Assembly: GCF_001424705.1 (NCBI RefSeq)
Contig: NZ_LMRA01000012.1
Span: forward strand, 514,887-578,886
Origin: Methylobacterium sp. Leaf465
GTDB taxonomy: Bacteria; Pseudomonadota; Alphaproteobacteria; Rhizobiales; Beijerinckiaceae
Direction of reading: 5' to 3'
DNA: 64,000 nucleotides
Below, piece by piece: positions 45,331 to 53,378 of the stretch. How positions within the stretch are numbered: position 1 is the stretch's first letter; the number at the start of each line of letters is the position of its first letter. The position numbers and the translations under genes were made by a program. A model generated the notes under the pieces. It worked only from the letters and a program-made list of their open reading frames with translations, was not told the DNA's origin and searched no databases.

Positions 45331-46428
45331 GTGGAAAGACCGATGCCGACCCGATCCCTGATGCGCAGCAACGCTGCCGCCGGACACGGCGGCTTTCGGG
45401 GCATGTCTTCGCGCCACTTCCTGAAGATGATCGAGGATGCGGGCGAGGTCGGCTTCTGGTCGGCGGACCTGCGCAGGGACAGGCTCGACGCCTCGATCGG
45501 CCTCTATCGCATTCTCGGACTCGATCCCTCCACCGAGTTCACCTTCGGCTTCGCCCTCGACATGATCCACCCGGAGGACCGGGCGGTGCACGGCGACCAG
45601 ATCGCGGTCCTGCGCAGCGGGCAGCCGATCAGCCGCGAATTCCGCATCATCCGGCCGGACCGGACGCAGCGCTGGATCCACCACCGCGCCGAGGTGCTCC
45701 TCGGGCCGCAGGGCGAGCCCCATCAGGGACTGGGCGTGGTCTTCGACGTCACGGCGCGCCACGACACCCGTAAGGCGGTCGAGCAGCGCTTCGACCGCTA
45801 CAACGCCCTCATCACCGCGACGGCGGCGGTGGTGTGGATCGTCAGCCCCGACGGGGAAGCGCTGGAAATGCCCCTCTGGCAGACCCTGACCGGCCAGAGC
45901 CACGAGGCCATGCAGGGTCAGGGCTGGCTCGACGCCATTCACCCGGAGGACCGCGAGCGCACGGCCGCCGCGTGGCGCACCGCCGTCTCGCACGTGGCGC
46001 CCTACAACACCGACTTCCGCGTGCTCTGCGCGGACGGCGTCTTCCGCTGGTTCAACTCGCGGGGCGTTCCCGTCCTGAACCGGGACGGCTCGATCCGCGA
46101 ATGGGTCGGCGTCTGCCTCACGGTGCCGGGGCAGAACCGCTTCGGCGCCCCGCGGATGCCGGACAAGCCGGCCGAGGCCGGCCCGGGCGCGGGTCCGGTG
46201 ATCACCCCGGCCCAGATCCGCGGGGCAAGGGGCATGGTCGGCATGTCGAAGGACGAATTGGCCCGCCGCTCGGAGGTCTCCGTCTCGACGATCATGCGGC
46301 TGGAGGATGCGGCCTCCGGCGTCCGGCCGCGATCGGAGACGCTTCAGGCCGTCCGGCGCGTTCTGGAGCAGGCCGGGGTCGCGTTCACCTTCGAGCCGGG
46401 CGCGAAGCCCGGTCTCCGGGAGGCCTGA
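45331..46428 (+). CDS. PAS-PAS-HTH regulator
   Basis: 365 residues from GTG 45331 with GGAG just upstream; ATG 45343 is an alternative. Two PAS folds (about 33-145 and 155-275; both have the IHPEDR and FRW(F/I) patterns of PAS/PAC modules). A C-terminal Cro/CI-type helix-turn-helix follows (about 295-355: ITPAQIRGARGMVGMSKDELARR region with SVSTIMRLED). No kinase or cyclase domain, so it is a one-component sensor-regulator. Ligand unknown. It is convergent with the GGDEF-EAL gene. Confidence 0.85.
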   Translation: MERPMPTRSLMRSNAAAGHGGFRGMSSRHFLKMIEDAGEVGFWSADLRRDRLDASIGLYRILGLDPSTEFTFGFALDMIHPEDRAVHGDQIAVLRSGQPISREFRIIRPDRTQRWIHHRAEVLLGPQGEPHQGLGVVFDVTARHDTRKAVEQRFDRYNALITATAAVVWIVSPDGEALEMPLWQTLTGQSHEAMQGQGWLDAIHPEDRERTAAAWRTAVSHVAPYNTDFRVLCADGVFRWFNSRGVPVLNRDGSIREWVGVCLTVPGQNRFGAPRMPDKPAEAGPGAGPVITPAQIRGARGMVGMSKDELARRSEVSVSTIMRLEDAASGVRPRSETLQAVRRVLEQAGVAFTFEPGAKPGLREA

Positions 46429-46450
46429 GGCCGGCCTCGCCCCCGGAACG

Positions 46451-48043
46451 TCAGGCGGCTTGCGTCGACCGCGGGGTGGCGCAATCCGCTGGATCGCAGG
46501 CGGGATGGGCGATCACGCGGTCGATCTCGTCCTTCGGCATCGGCTTGCCGAACAGGTAGCCCTGTCCGAAAGCGCAGCCCTGGTCCGAGAGCCAGCTGGA
46601 ACTGTCCTCCGTCTCGATCCCCTCCGCCGTGGTGACGAGGCCGAGGCTGGCGCCGAGCTTGATGATGGCGTCGACGAGCTTGGCGCGCTCGGCGCTCATC
46701 GTGACGCTGTCGACGTAGCTGCGGTCGATCTTCAGCTTGTCGAACTTCAGTTCCCGCAGGTGATACAGGCTCGAATACCCGGTCCCGAAATCGTCGAGAG
46801 CGACACGGACACCGAGATTCTGCAGCGAGGTCAGGGTTCTGCGGGTTCCGTCCAGATCCTGGATCAGGGCCGATTCCGTGATCTCGACCTCCAGCCGGTG
46901 CGGCGGAAACCCGGTCTCGGTCAGGATCGCCAGGATGCGCTCGGCCATCCAGGCGTCGAGGAATTGCTGCGGGGCGATGTTCACCGCCAGGGTCAGCTCG
47001 GCCGGCCATTCCCGGGCGTCGAGGCAGGCGCGGCGGATCAGGCTGTAGCAGAGATCCGCGATCGAACCGGTTTCCTCGGCCACCGAAATGAACTCCGATG
47101 GCGCGAGCAGGCCCCGGATCGGGTGCCGCCAGCGCGCCAGCACCTCCACGCCGATCAGCTTGCGGCCGGGCAAGGATACGACGGGCTGGTAGAAGGGCTC
47201 GATCTCGCCGTTCTCGATGGCGGCCCGCAATTCCGTCTCGAGCTGCGCGCGGGCCCGCAACTCCTCGTCCATGGCGCTCTTGAAGACCCGGACGACGCCG
47301 CGGCCGTCCTTCTTGCCCTGGTACATGGCGAGGTCGGCGGCGTGCAGCACGGCATCGGCATCGGCGAGTTCGCCCGTCACGAAGGCGATGCCCACCGTGG
47401 CGCCGACCTTCAGCTCGTTGCCGTTCCACAGGACCGGCGCCGAGAGGCTGGCGATCACCCGTTCGGCCAGGCGGAGCAGGCCCTCGCTGCCGCCCTCCAG
47501 CCGAAGCAGCATGGAAAATTCGTCGCCGCCCATGCGGGCGGCCATGCCGTGACGCGGCAGGACGGCGCGCAGCCGGTCGGCGACGGCGCACAGGACGGCG
47601 TTGCCGGCCGCGTGTCCGTAGAGGTCGTTCACCGGCTTGAAGCGATCAAGGTCGATCAGGAGCACGGCCGAGGGTGGTCCCGGCTCGGGCTTCGTCTGCC
47701 AGCATCCGAGGGTTTCGAGGAAGAGCCTGCGATTGGCGAGCCCCGTGAGGGCGTCATGGCGGGCGACCTGTTCGGCCTGGGAGGCCGCGGCGTCGCGCTC
47801 GGCCATCGTCCGTCGCAGGATGATCGATTTCCGCACGAAGGCCCCCATGAGGGCGGCGCCCATGAAGGTCGCCAGCATGAGGAACTCGAGCAGGTTGTGC
47901 GCGAGGACGAAGGTGGTCAGCGTGTCGAACAGGCCGAGGGACACGCAGATCATCCAGAAACTCGTCCCGATGGAGAGAAGGCAAAGGCTCTCGTAGACCT
48001 CGCCCTGCCCCCAGGAATGGCGCACCGACGTTTTCGTCATCAT
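46451..48043 (-). CDS. Membrane-bound GGDEF-EAL protein (c-di-GMP turnover)
   Basis: 530 residues. Two membrane segments at the N-terminus (about 20-68), then a short coiled coil. The GGDEF domain (about 90-250) has the intact active site MGGDEFSM; an EAL domain (about 265-510) follows. EAL signature residues: EVL in place of EAL (GVEVLARWRHP), and intact DDFGTGYSSL, KIDRSYV and AEGIET. Both synthesis and hydrolysis are plausible; the EAL-to-EVL change is conservative. It has no extracellular sensor domain. Confidence 0.93.
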   Translation of the reverse strand: MMTKTSVRHSWGQGEVYESLCLLSIGTSFWMICVSLGLFDTLTTFVLAHNLLEFLMLATFMGAALMGAFVRKSIILRRTMAERDAAASQAEQVARHDALTGLANRRLFLETLGCWQTKPEPGPPSAVLLIDLDRFKPVNDLYGHAAGNAVLCAVADRLRAVLPRHGMAARMGGDEFSMLLRLEGGSEGLLRLAERVIASLSAPVLWNGNELKVGATVGIAFVTGELADADAVLHAADLAMYQGKKDGRGVVRVFKSAMDEELRARAQLETELRAAIENGEIEPFYQPVVSLPGRKLIGVEVLARWRHPIRGLLAPSEFISVAEETGSIADLCYSLIRRACLDAREWPAELTLAVNIAPQQFLDAWMAERILAILTETGFPPHRLEVEITESALIQDLDGTRRTLTSLQNLGVRVALDDFGTGYSSLYHLRELKFDKLKIDRSYVDSVTMSAERAKLVDAIIKLGASLGLVTTAEGIETEDSSSWLSDQGCAFGQGYLFGKPMPKDEIDRVIAHPACDPADCATPRSTQAA

Positions 48044-48100
48044 CTCTCTCGCGAAGCAGGATCCGGGTGTCGAAGCGCCCCGCGCAGGAGGCCGCGCATT

Positions 48101-48505
48101 TCAGGCAGGGAGAGACGGGCTGACCCGGCACCGGCCGGAACGCGCGACCGCGCCGGGGTCGTCGTTGTGACCGACCGGAGCGCGTGGGGTCTCGGCGAGG
48201 GCACGGTTGCGCAGGAACAGCCCGTCGATCGTGGCGATCAGATCCTTCACGCAGGCGATCAGGTTCGCCACGGCGTTGCGTGTCCGGAGGGCATCGGGAT
48301 CCGGTTCGGGCCCGTCGCGAAAGACTTCGCCGGTCGTCCGCTCCAGCGCCCCGAGCAGGTGGTCGAGGGAAGCGGAGAGCGCCGCGATCTGGGCGCGCCG
48401 CGATCCGAGATCCACTCCGGCCGCGAAGTCGTGCTCTAGCTGCGCCTTCAGACGAGAGAGCCCGTCCGACGTCGTGGTTGGCGGAAATGCGAGGATCTGG
48501 GCCAT
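48101..48505 (-). CDS. Hypothetical protein upstream of the GGDEF-EAL gene
   Basis: 134 residues from ATG 48505. Mostly helical (LSRLKAQLEHDFAAGVDLGSRRAQIAALSASLDHLLGALE), with a polar C-terminal tail; no signal peptide. No family recognised. It precedes the GGDEF-EAL gene on the same strand by about 57 bp and may be co-transcribed with it. The low-GC stretch upstream (48700-48860) could hold its promoter. Confidence 0.6.
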   Translation of the reverse strand: MAQILAFPPTTTSDGLSRLKAQLEHDFAAGVDLGSRRAQIAALSASLDHLLGALERTTGEVFRDGPEPDPDALRTRNAVANLIACVKDLIATIDGLFLRNRALAETPRAPVGHNDDPGAVARSGRCRVSPSLPA

Positions 48506-49214
48506 GTCGAATTCGCTGTGCGCGGTGGACGATCGGGGAAATGGCACGGCCGGACCGGGCCTTCGCGGTGCCGGGGCGGTTTCGAATGTCGCTCCGGGTC
48601 GGGTTCCGTCTCATCGCCGAAGCGTATCGCCGGGGATCGCGAAAGCCGCATGCCGCGCAGACCAGGTTTTTGCGGCAAGATCTCCGATACCGGAAAGACT
48701 GAGATCGCGAGACCTCGGCTCTGACAACTGGATCTCAGCTCCGAAAATCATCGTCTCGATGTGATCCAAGATTACGTTGACTTTCGATGATTATCTTTTT
48801 GCGCCTCCTAAGAGAGTCTGAAAGCGATTATCCAAACCCGGCTTCCCGACCGACGTGTTTCCGAAGAAAAACAGAGCATTCCTGGATCGGTGCCCGTGCG
48901 GCGGCCGAGATGCTGGGAAATCGTTCATGAGGCGCTCAGGCTGTCGGAGGCGCTGCCCTTTCGGTCAGGGGGCGCGTTCCGCGAAGCAGACCCGGGTCCG
49001 GCCGGTGCGCCTGGCGGCGTACAAGGACCGGAATCGCCGTGATGACCGGTCCGCTCCGCGGGGGCTCGAGACCCGACGACGCCGGGGCCCGGTACAGACC
49101 GGCCCGACGGTCCGGGGAAGCGAGAGGAGCCGGGGCCTGAAACGGCCCCGACCCATCCATCCGGTACGGGTCCGAAACGTCCGGTGCGTCCTCGGTAAGG
49201 CCCCGGGTTCGAAC
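48506..49214. other. Gene-free stretch with a local low-GC segment
   Basis: About 700 bp with no credible complete gene. The part at about 48735-48880 is clearly poorer in GC than the rest of the window (TTGACTTTCGATGATTATC near 48778) and probably carries a promoter for the leftward genes. The right-hand part is the decayed tail downstream of the gene wreck at 49215-49586. Confidence 0.5.
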
Positions 49215-49586
49215 GCTCCCCGCTTCCAGCAGGGCCGCCACATGGACTTGGACCCCGCGCGACAGGCCGCCGAAATCGTATCCCCCCTCCAGCACGGAGA
49301 CGAGGCGGCCGCCGCAGACCCGCTCGGCGAGGGCGAGGAGGTAATCCGTCGCCCAGCCGAAATTCTGCCGGCGCCCGTCCGAAAGGAGCTTGTCGGTTCG
49401 CACCACCCCAGAGACGACCTTGTGGAAGGTCGTCGCCCGGTCGCCTTCGGCGAAGATCTCCGCGTCGGCGGCGACGGTACGGCGCATGCCCTGCACCCCA
49501 TCGCGCGTCGCTGCCGGAACGATGGAATCGGTTTCCTACGGAACGAAGACGGGCGTGAGGCCGATGGCGGCAAGAGCGGTCTGCAT
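49215..49586 (-). pseudogene. Wreck: Crp/Fnr N-terminus fused to a histone-deacetylase-family tail
   Basis: From ATG 49586 (GGAGGT at 49591-49596) the frame reads MQTALAAIGLTPVFVP and then meets TAG at 49536-49538. It continues in the same frame into a Crp/Fnr beta-roll start (RRTVAADAEIFAEGD, FHKVVSGVVRT, KLLSDGRRQ) up to about 49365. There it switches without a frame change to the end of a histone-deacetylase/acetylpolyamine-hydrolase domain (YLLALAERVCGGRLVSVLEG, then GYD and a last helix) to about 49215. Both parents are incomplete: the regulator lacks its DNA-binding half and the deacetylase its active site. A deletion joining two genes plus a nonsense mutation explains it. Confidence 0.75.
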
Positions 49587-49660
49587 GGACACCTCCGGAG
49601 AACGGGTCGTGATTCCCTGACTGGGCTCACGGGAGGGACGGCAAAATTCCGGGTCTTCGC

Positions 49661-50068
49661 TCAAGGGGCTTTACGGACGCGCTCCCTGCCTCGGGACGAT
49701 GCCACGAGGGCCTCGTGGATCCCGTCCAGGAGGGAGCCGTCCTCGAACGGCTTGTCGACCACACGGCGGAAGCCGGCGGCCTTGGCCCGGCGCTGCAGGT
49801 CGTCCGTCGGGCAGCCGGTGATCAGGATCGCCGGAAGATCGACGGCGCGGTCCCGCAGGCGCCCGACAAGTTGGACGCCGTCCATGCCGGGCATGCAGTA
49901 ATCGACCAGCAGGCACCCGGCGGACGGCAGGGCGGCGTCGCCGAGGAGGTCGGCGCCATCCGCGTAGAGGCGGACGGCGTAGCCTTCGAGTTCCAGGATG
50001 AACTGGAGGGAGTGGCGGACGGCCGCATCGTCATCGACGACGAGCACCGGTCCCGTGTGCTTCGGCAT
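49661..50068 (-). CDS. FixJ-like single-domain response regulator
   Basis: 135 residues from ATG 50068. A receiver only: VVDDDAAVRHS, phospho-acceptor Asp56 in LLVDYCMPGMDG, the ITGCPT switch and Lys in VDKPFEDG. The DYxMPGMDG form is that of FixJ/TodT-type receivers, but the LuxR output domain is missing. No kinase is adjacent. FNR-like box 4 lies upstream, so it may belong to the same regulon as the universal stress genes. Confidence 0.9.
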   Translation of the reverse strand: MPKHTGPVLVVDDDAAVRHSLQFILELEGYAVRLYADGADLLGDAALPSAGCLLVDYCMPGMDGVQLVGRLRDRAVDLPAILITGCPTDDLQRRAKAAGFRRVVDKPFEDGSLLDGIHEALVASSRGRERVRKAP

Positions 50069-50123
50069 GGTCGCGCCCGTTCTTGTTTCACGGGCATCTG
50101 ACGGCGCATGTCGGGGGCGCGCC

Positions 50124-50137
50124 TTGATCTGCCGCAA
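50124..50137 (-). promoter_or_regulatory. FNR/FixK-like box 4
   Basis: Read toward the leftward receiver gene: TTGCG-GCAG-ATCAA followed by GG, almost the same as box 2. It lies 56 bp upstream of ATG 50068. Confidence 0.65.
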
Positions 50138-50257
50138 GGGGCGGCCCGGGCCTCGCCCGAGCGCGCCCGGACCGTCCGGCACCTCCCGGCCATCCGCTCG
50201 GCGCCCTCCCCCGGGGGAGCCGTCACGGCATGCGGCGGATCGGGGGACGCGGCCGGC

Positions 50258-51508
50258 TCAGGGGGCCGGATCGCGCGACACCTCCATCACCAGGCGGGTC
50301 GCCAGGTAGAGGCGCGGCGTGATGCTGGCGAGCACGGCGAACTCGTCCGCGCTGTGATAGTGGCCGCCGACGATGCCCAGGGATTCGAGGAGGGCGGGCC
50401 TTGCCGGACTGTCGGGCTGGAAGGCGTAGCCCGCATCGGTGCCCCCACCGATCTCGGCGAGGGCGAGCGCGGAGCCGAGTTCGCCGTAGATCGCCCGCGC
50501 CCGTTCGCCCAGCGCCTGCGTCGCGGGGTTCTGGGGCAGCGGCGGGCGGCCCTTGGCAAGGTCGAAACTCACCTGCGTGTCGGGAACGCGGTGCGTCCCG
50601 ATGATCCGGCGGGCCTGGGTCAGCACCCGGTCGTACTCGCTCGGCACGAAGTAGCGCATGTCACCCTCCGCCCGGGCCGCCTCGGGGATGATGTTCGGCT
50701 TGGTGCCGCCCTGGACCACGGTCCAGTGCAGGCTGGTACCCTTACCCGGATCGCCGAGGTCCTGCAGCTGCAGGATCTGGTGGGCGAGCTCGACCACCGC
50801 GTTGCGGCCGGCCTCCGGCGCGCCGCCCGCGTGGGAGGCGCGGCCCTTCACGGTCAGGCTGGCGTAGTTGATCCCCTTGGTCGCCACCGTGACCGCATCG
50901 ACGCCGGCCTCGGCGAAGGAGGGCTCGAAGGACAGGACCACGTCCTGGTCGCGGGCGATTTCGGCGATCGCGTCGCGCGACCCGCGCGAGCCGCGCTCCT
51001 CGTCGGGGTTCAGCACCACCGTGAGGGTGCCGTAGCCGTCGAAGTGCAGCGCCTCCAGGGCGGCCAGGACGTGCAGGATCATGGCGACGCCGCCTTTCGC
51101 GTCGGCCACCCCGGGTCCGTAGGCCCGGCCGTCCCGCTCGGTGTAGGGGCGCTTGGCCGCGTCCCCGGTGCCGAAGACGGTGTCGTAGTGGACCAGCATC
51201 ATGATCCTGCGCGTGCCCTTGCCCGCGCGCGTGCCGATCAGGGTGTTGCCGCCGAAGGCGGGGGCGGCCCGGGTGCCGACCGTGAGCCCCGAAGCCTTCA
51301 GGCGCGCCGTCAGGATCGCCTCGACGGTGGACAGGCCGGGAACGTCGCCGGTGCCGGTATCGACGTCCACCAGACCCTTCAGGGTCTCGCGATAGGGTCC
51401 GTCCTGCGCCTTCGCCGCGGCGAGCACGGCCTCGTTCGGTGCGGCCAGGGCCGGGACGGGCGCCGAGGCGAGGAAGAGCGCGAGGGCGAGACCGGCATTC
51501 GTGCGCAT
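50258..51508 (-). CDS. Exported M20 family metallopeptidase (glutamate carboxypeptidase type)
   Basis: 416 residues from ATG 51508 with AAGGA upstream; the frame to 51805 is not supported. The signal peptide ends near PALAAP. Zinc ligands and catalytic residues of the M20 family: HYDTVFG, GPGVADAKGGVAM, NPDEERGSRGS, EPSF and a late His in GHYHSADEFAV; the dimerisation domain contains GRASHAGGAPEAG. Closest to carboxypeptidase G2-like enzymes that remove C-terminal glutamate. Predicted periplasmic. Confidence 0.9.
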   Translation of the reverse strand: MRTNAGLALALFLASAPVPALAAPNEAVLAAAKAQDGPYRETLKGLVDVDTGTGDVPGLSTVEAILTARLKASGLTVGTRAAPAFGGNTLIGTRAGKGTRRIMMLVHYDTVFGTGDAAKRPYTERDGRAYGPGVADAKGGVAMILHVLAALEALHFDGYGTLTVVLNPDEERGSRGSRDAIAEIARDQDVVLSFEPSFAEAGVDAVTVATKGINYASLTVKGRASHAGGAPEAGRNAVVELAHQILQLQDLGDPGKGTSLHWTVVQGGTKPNIIPEAARAEGDMRYFVPSEYDRVLTQARRIIGTHRVPDTQVSFDLAKGRPPLPQNPATQALGERARAIYGELGSALALAEIGGGTDAGYAFQPDSPARPALLESLGIVGGHYHSADEFAVLASITPRLYLATRLVMEVSRDPAP

Positions 51509-51662
51509 GGCGATCCTTGCCGTCGGAGCATCGGAGGGCATGGCCTCCGCAATGCTCCGAAAACGCCCGGGCCGCAATTCGCCGCCCCGGACGGGACCGC
51601 CGCCGGGCGAGGCCGGATCGGGACGTCCGCCCCGCGGCCCGCGCCGGAGTCGAAGGCGGGGG

Positions 51663-51929
51663 TCAGACCATCCCGAGGGCCTGCATGTAGAGCTCGAGGA
51701 TGGCTTCCTCTTCCTGGCGCTCGGCATGGTCCTTCTTGCGCAGGGAGATGATCCTGCGCAGGGCCTTGGTGTCGAAGCCGGTGCCCTTGGCCTCGGCGTA
51801 GACATCCTTGATGTCGGAGGCGAGGCCGGCCTTCTCCTCCTCGAGGCGCTCGATGCGCTCGATGAAGCTCTTCAGCTGGTCGGCGGCGACGGAGGAAGCG
51901 TCGACGGCGGGTGCGGCGGATGCGGCCAT
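51663..51929 (-). CDS. gapR: DUF2312 / GapR-type chromosome-structuring protein
   Basis: 88 residues, essentially one coiled-coil domain: [18 protein letters not shown] and [20 protein letters not shown], the UPF0335/DUF2312 signature. In Caulobacter this protein (GapR) binds overtwisted AT-rich DNA ahead of replication forks and helps topoisomerases. Gene order with DUF1244 and N-formylglutamate amidohydrolase is conserved in Rhizobiales. Confidence in the family is high; the GapR role is by homology. Confidence 0.95.
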   Translation of the reverse strand: MAASAAPAVDASSVAADQLKSFIERIERLEEEKAGLASDIKDVYAEAKGTGFDTKALRRIISLRKKDHAERQEEEAILELYMQALGMV

Positions 51930-52032
51930 GGTCGTCTCAAGTCCCTGATTTGCGAAGCGCGGGAGGCTGCGCCGGAACCGCTTCGATAAGCCGTCAAGCT
52001 TACCGGGACCTTAGTGCGGCCCCGCTGCGGCC

Positions 52033-52341
52033 TCAGTGTGGCTCCGCCGCAGCCTTCGCGAAGGCCGCCTGCTGCTCGGGCGTCGCCTCGGACTGGTGCA
52101 GGCGCTTCCACTCGGCGAAGGGCATGCCGTAGACGGCCTCGCGGCTCTCGTCCTTGGTCATCGGCAGGTCCTTGGCGTCGGCGGCGTCCTTGAGCCAGTT
52201 CGAGAGACAGTTGCGGCAGAACCCGGCCATGGTCATCAGGTCGATGTTCTGCACGTCCGTGCGGGTCTGCAGGTGGGCGACGAGGCGCCGGAACACGGCG
52301 GCCTCGAGCTCGGTGCGGGTGGCGTCGTCGATCTCGGTCAT
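52033..52341 (-). CDS. DUF1244 family protein
   Basis: 102 residues from ATG 52341 (an extra 7-residue frame to 52362 is not needed). DUF1244 signature: AAVFRRLVAHLQTRTDVQN, MTMAGFCRNCLSNW and the C-terminal GMPFAEWKR. A small helical protein of unknown function with two conserved cysteines (CRNC). Part of the conserved gapR-DUF1244-amidohydrolase neighbourhood. Confidence 0.93.
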   Translation of the reverse strand: MTEIDDATRTELEAAVFRRLVAHLQTRTDVQNIDLMTMAGFCRNCLSNWLKDAADAKDLPMTKDESREAVYGMPFAEWKRLHQSEATPEQQAAFAKAAAEPH

Positions 52342-52389
52342 GCTGGGTCTCCCAATCTCCACCTGAGGTCGGCGCGCGCAAGCCTCCCG

Positions 52390-53136
52390 TCAAGCGCGGA
52401 TCGGCAGCATCGGCCGGAGGAGGCGCGCGAATCGCTCCGCCCACGCGGCCTGTCCCGCCTCCGCGGCGATGAGGTCCTGGCGGATCTCCACCAGCGCGTT
52501 CGGCAGGCCGCGCGCCATGGCGTGGCGGTCAATGGTGTCGCCGGGCAGGCCCCCGCCATAGGGTTCGTTGTCGCCCACCGTCAGCCCGGCCGGATCGGCC
52601 CGCAGGCCCGCGATCAAGGGTGCGCTCATGCGGTCGTCCCGGTCCCACAGGATGCCGACTTCCCAGGGCCGCGGCACCCCGCGCCAGTAGGGCGTGAAGC
52701 TGTGGATGGTGACGATGGCCGGGCGCGTGCCGGTGGCCTCGGCCTCGGCGACTCCGGCGTCGATCGCCGCGTCGAACGGTTCGTAGAAGCGCCGGATGCG
52801 CTCGGCCTTGCCGGCCTCGTCGATGCGGGCATTGCCCGGCACCACCGCCCCGTCGGAGAGGCGCATCACCAGGGTCGGGTCGGCCCGGCCCCGGTTCGGG
52901 TCGATGATCAGGCGCGAGAACCGCGTCAGGATCGCCGGCACCCCGAGGGCCGCCGCCAAGGCGCGCGTCACCGCGGCGGCGCCGATGTCGTAGGCGATGT
53001 GGCGGGCGAATTCGTGCTCCGGCACCCCGAGCTGGTCCAAATCCTCGGGGACGTGGTTGGAGGCGTGGTCGCAGATCAGGAGCAGGCCCCGGGCGGGATC
53101 GCCCGGGAGGGTCTCGACGGGATGCGGTGTCTGCAT
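52390..53136 (-). CDS. N-formylglutamate amidohydrolase family protein
   Basis: 248 residues from ATG 53136; no clear Shine-Dalgarno. Family signatures: LLICDHASNHVPEDLDQLG near the start, DIGAAAVTRALA, DPNRGRADPTL, IVTIHSFTP and the C-terminal LVEIRQDLI. The named enzyme releases formate from N-formylglutamate in histidine breakdown, but this branch is found without hut genes, and its true substrate is unclear. It is divergent from gckA. Confidence 0.9.
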   Translation of the reverse strand: MQTPHPVETLPGDPARGLLLICDHASNHVPEDLDQLGVPEHEFARHIAYDIGAAAVTRALAAALGVPAILTRFSRLIIDPNRGRADPTLVMRLSDGAVVPGNARIDEAGKAERIRRFYEPFDAAIDAGVAEAEATGTRPAIVTIHSFTPYWRGVPRPWEVGILWDRDDRMSAPLIAGLRADPAGLTVGDNEPYGGGLPGDTIDRHAMARGLPNALVEIRQDLIAAEAGQAAWAERFARLLRPMLPIRA

Positions 53137-53378
53137 GGGGAGGCACGGTCCGGTTGAGCGCGGGCGGCATCGTTGTACCAGGCGGGACGCAAGGCTCCGG
53201 CCGCATCGCGGGGGATGCCCGCGCACGCGCGGCTTGCCGAGGCGGCGAGCGTCGGGCACAGCACGTATCGCGGATCGCGCCGCGACGGCAACAATCCGGC
53301 ACCATGCCGGGGGCACAACACTCCGGAGGAGAACCACCGGGCCGCCTTCGCGATCGACCACCGGAATACGGAAACGCC

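Noticed and set aside
48936..49496. Treating the frame at 48936-49496 as a normal 186-residue gene
   Set aside because: Its start lies inside a Crp/Fnr beta-roll and its middle inside a deacetylase end, with a random tail; the true upstream start is cut by a TAG codon, so it is called a pseudogene.
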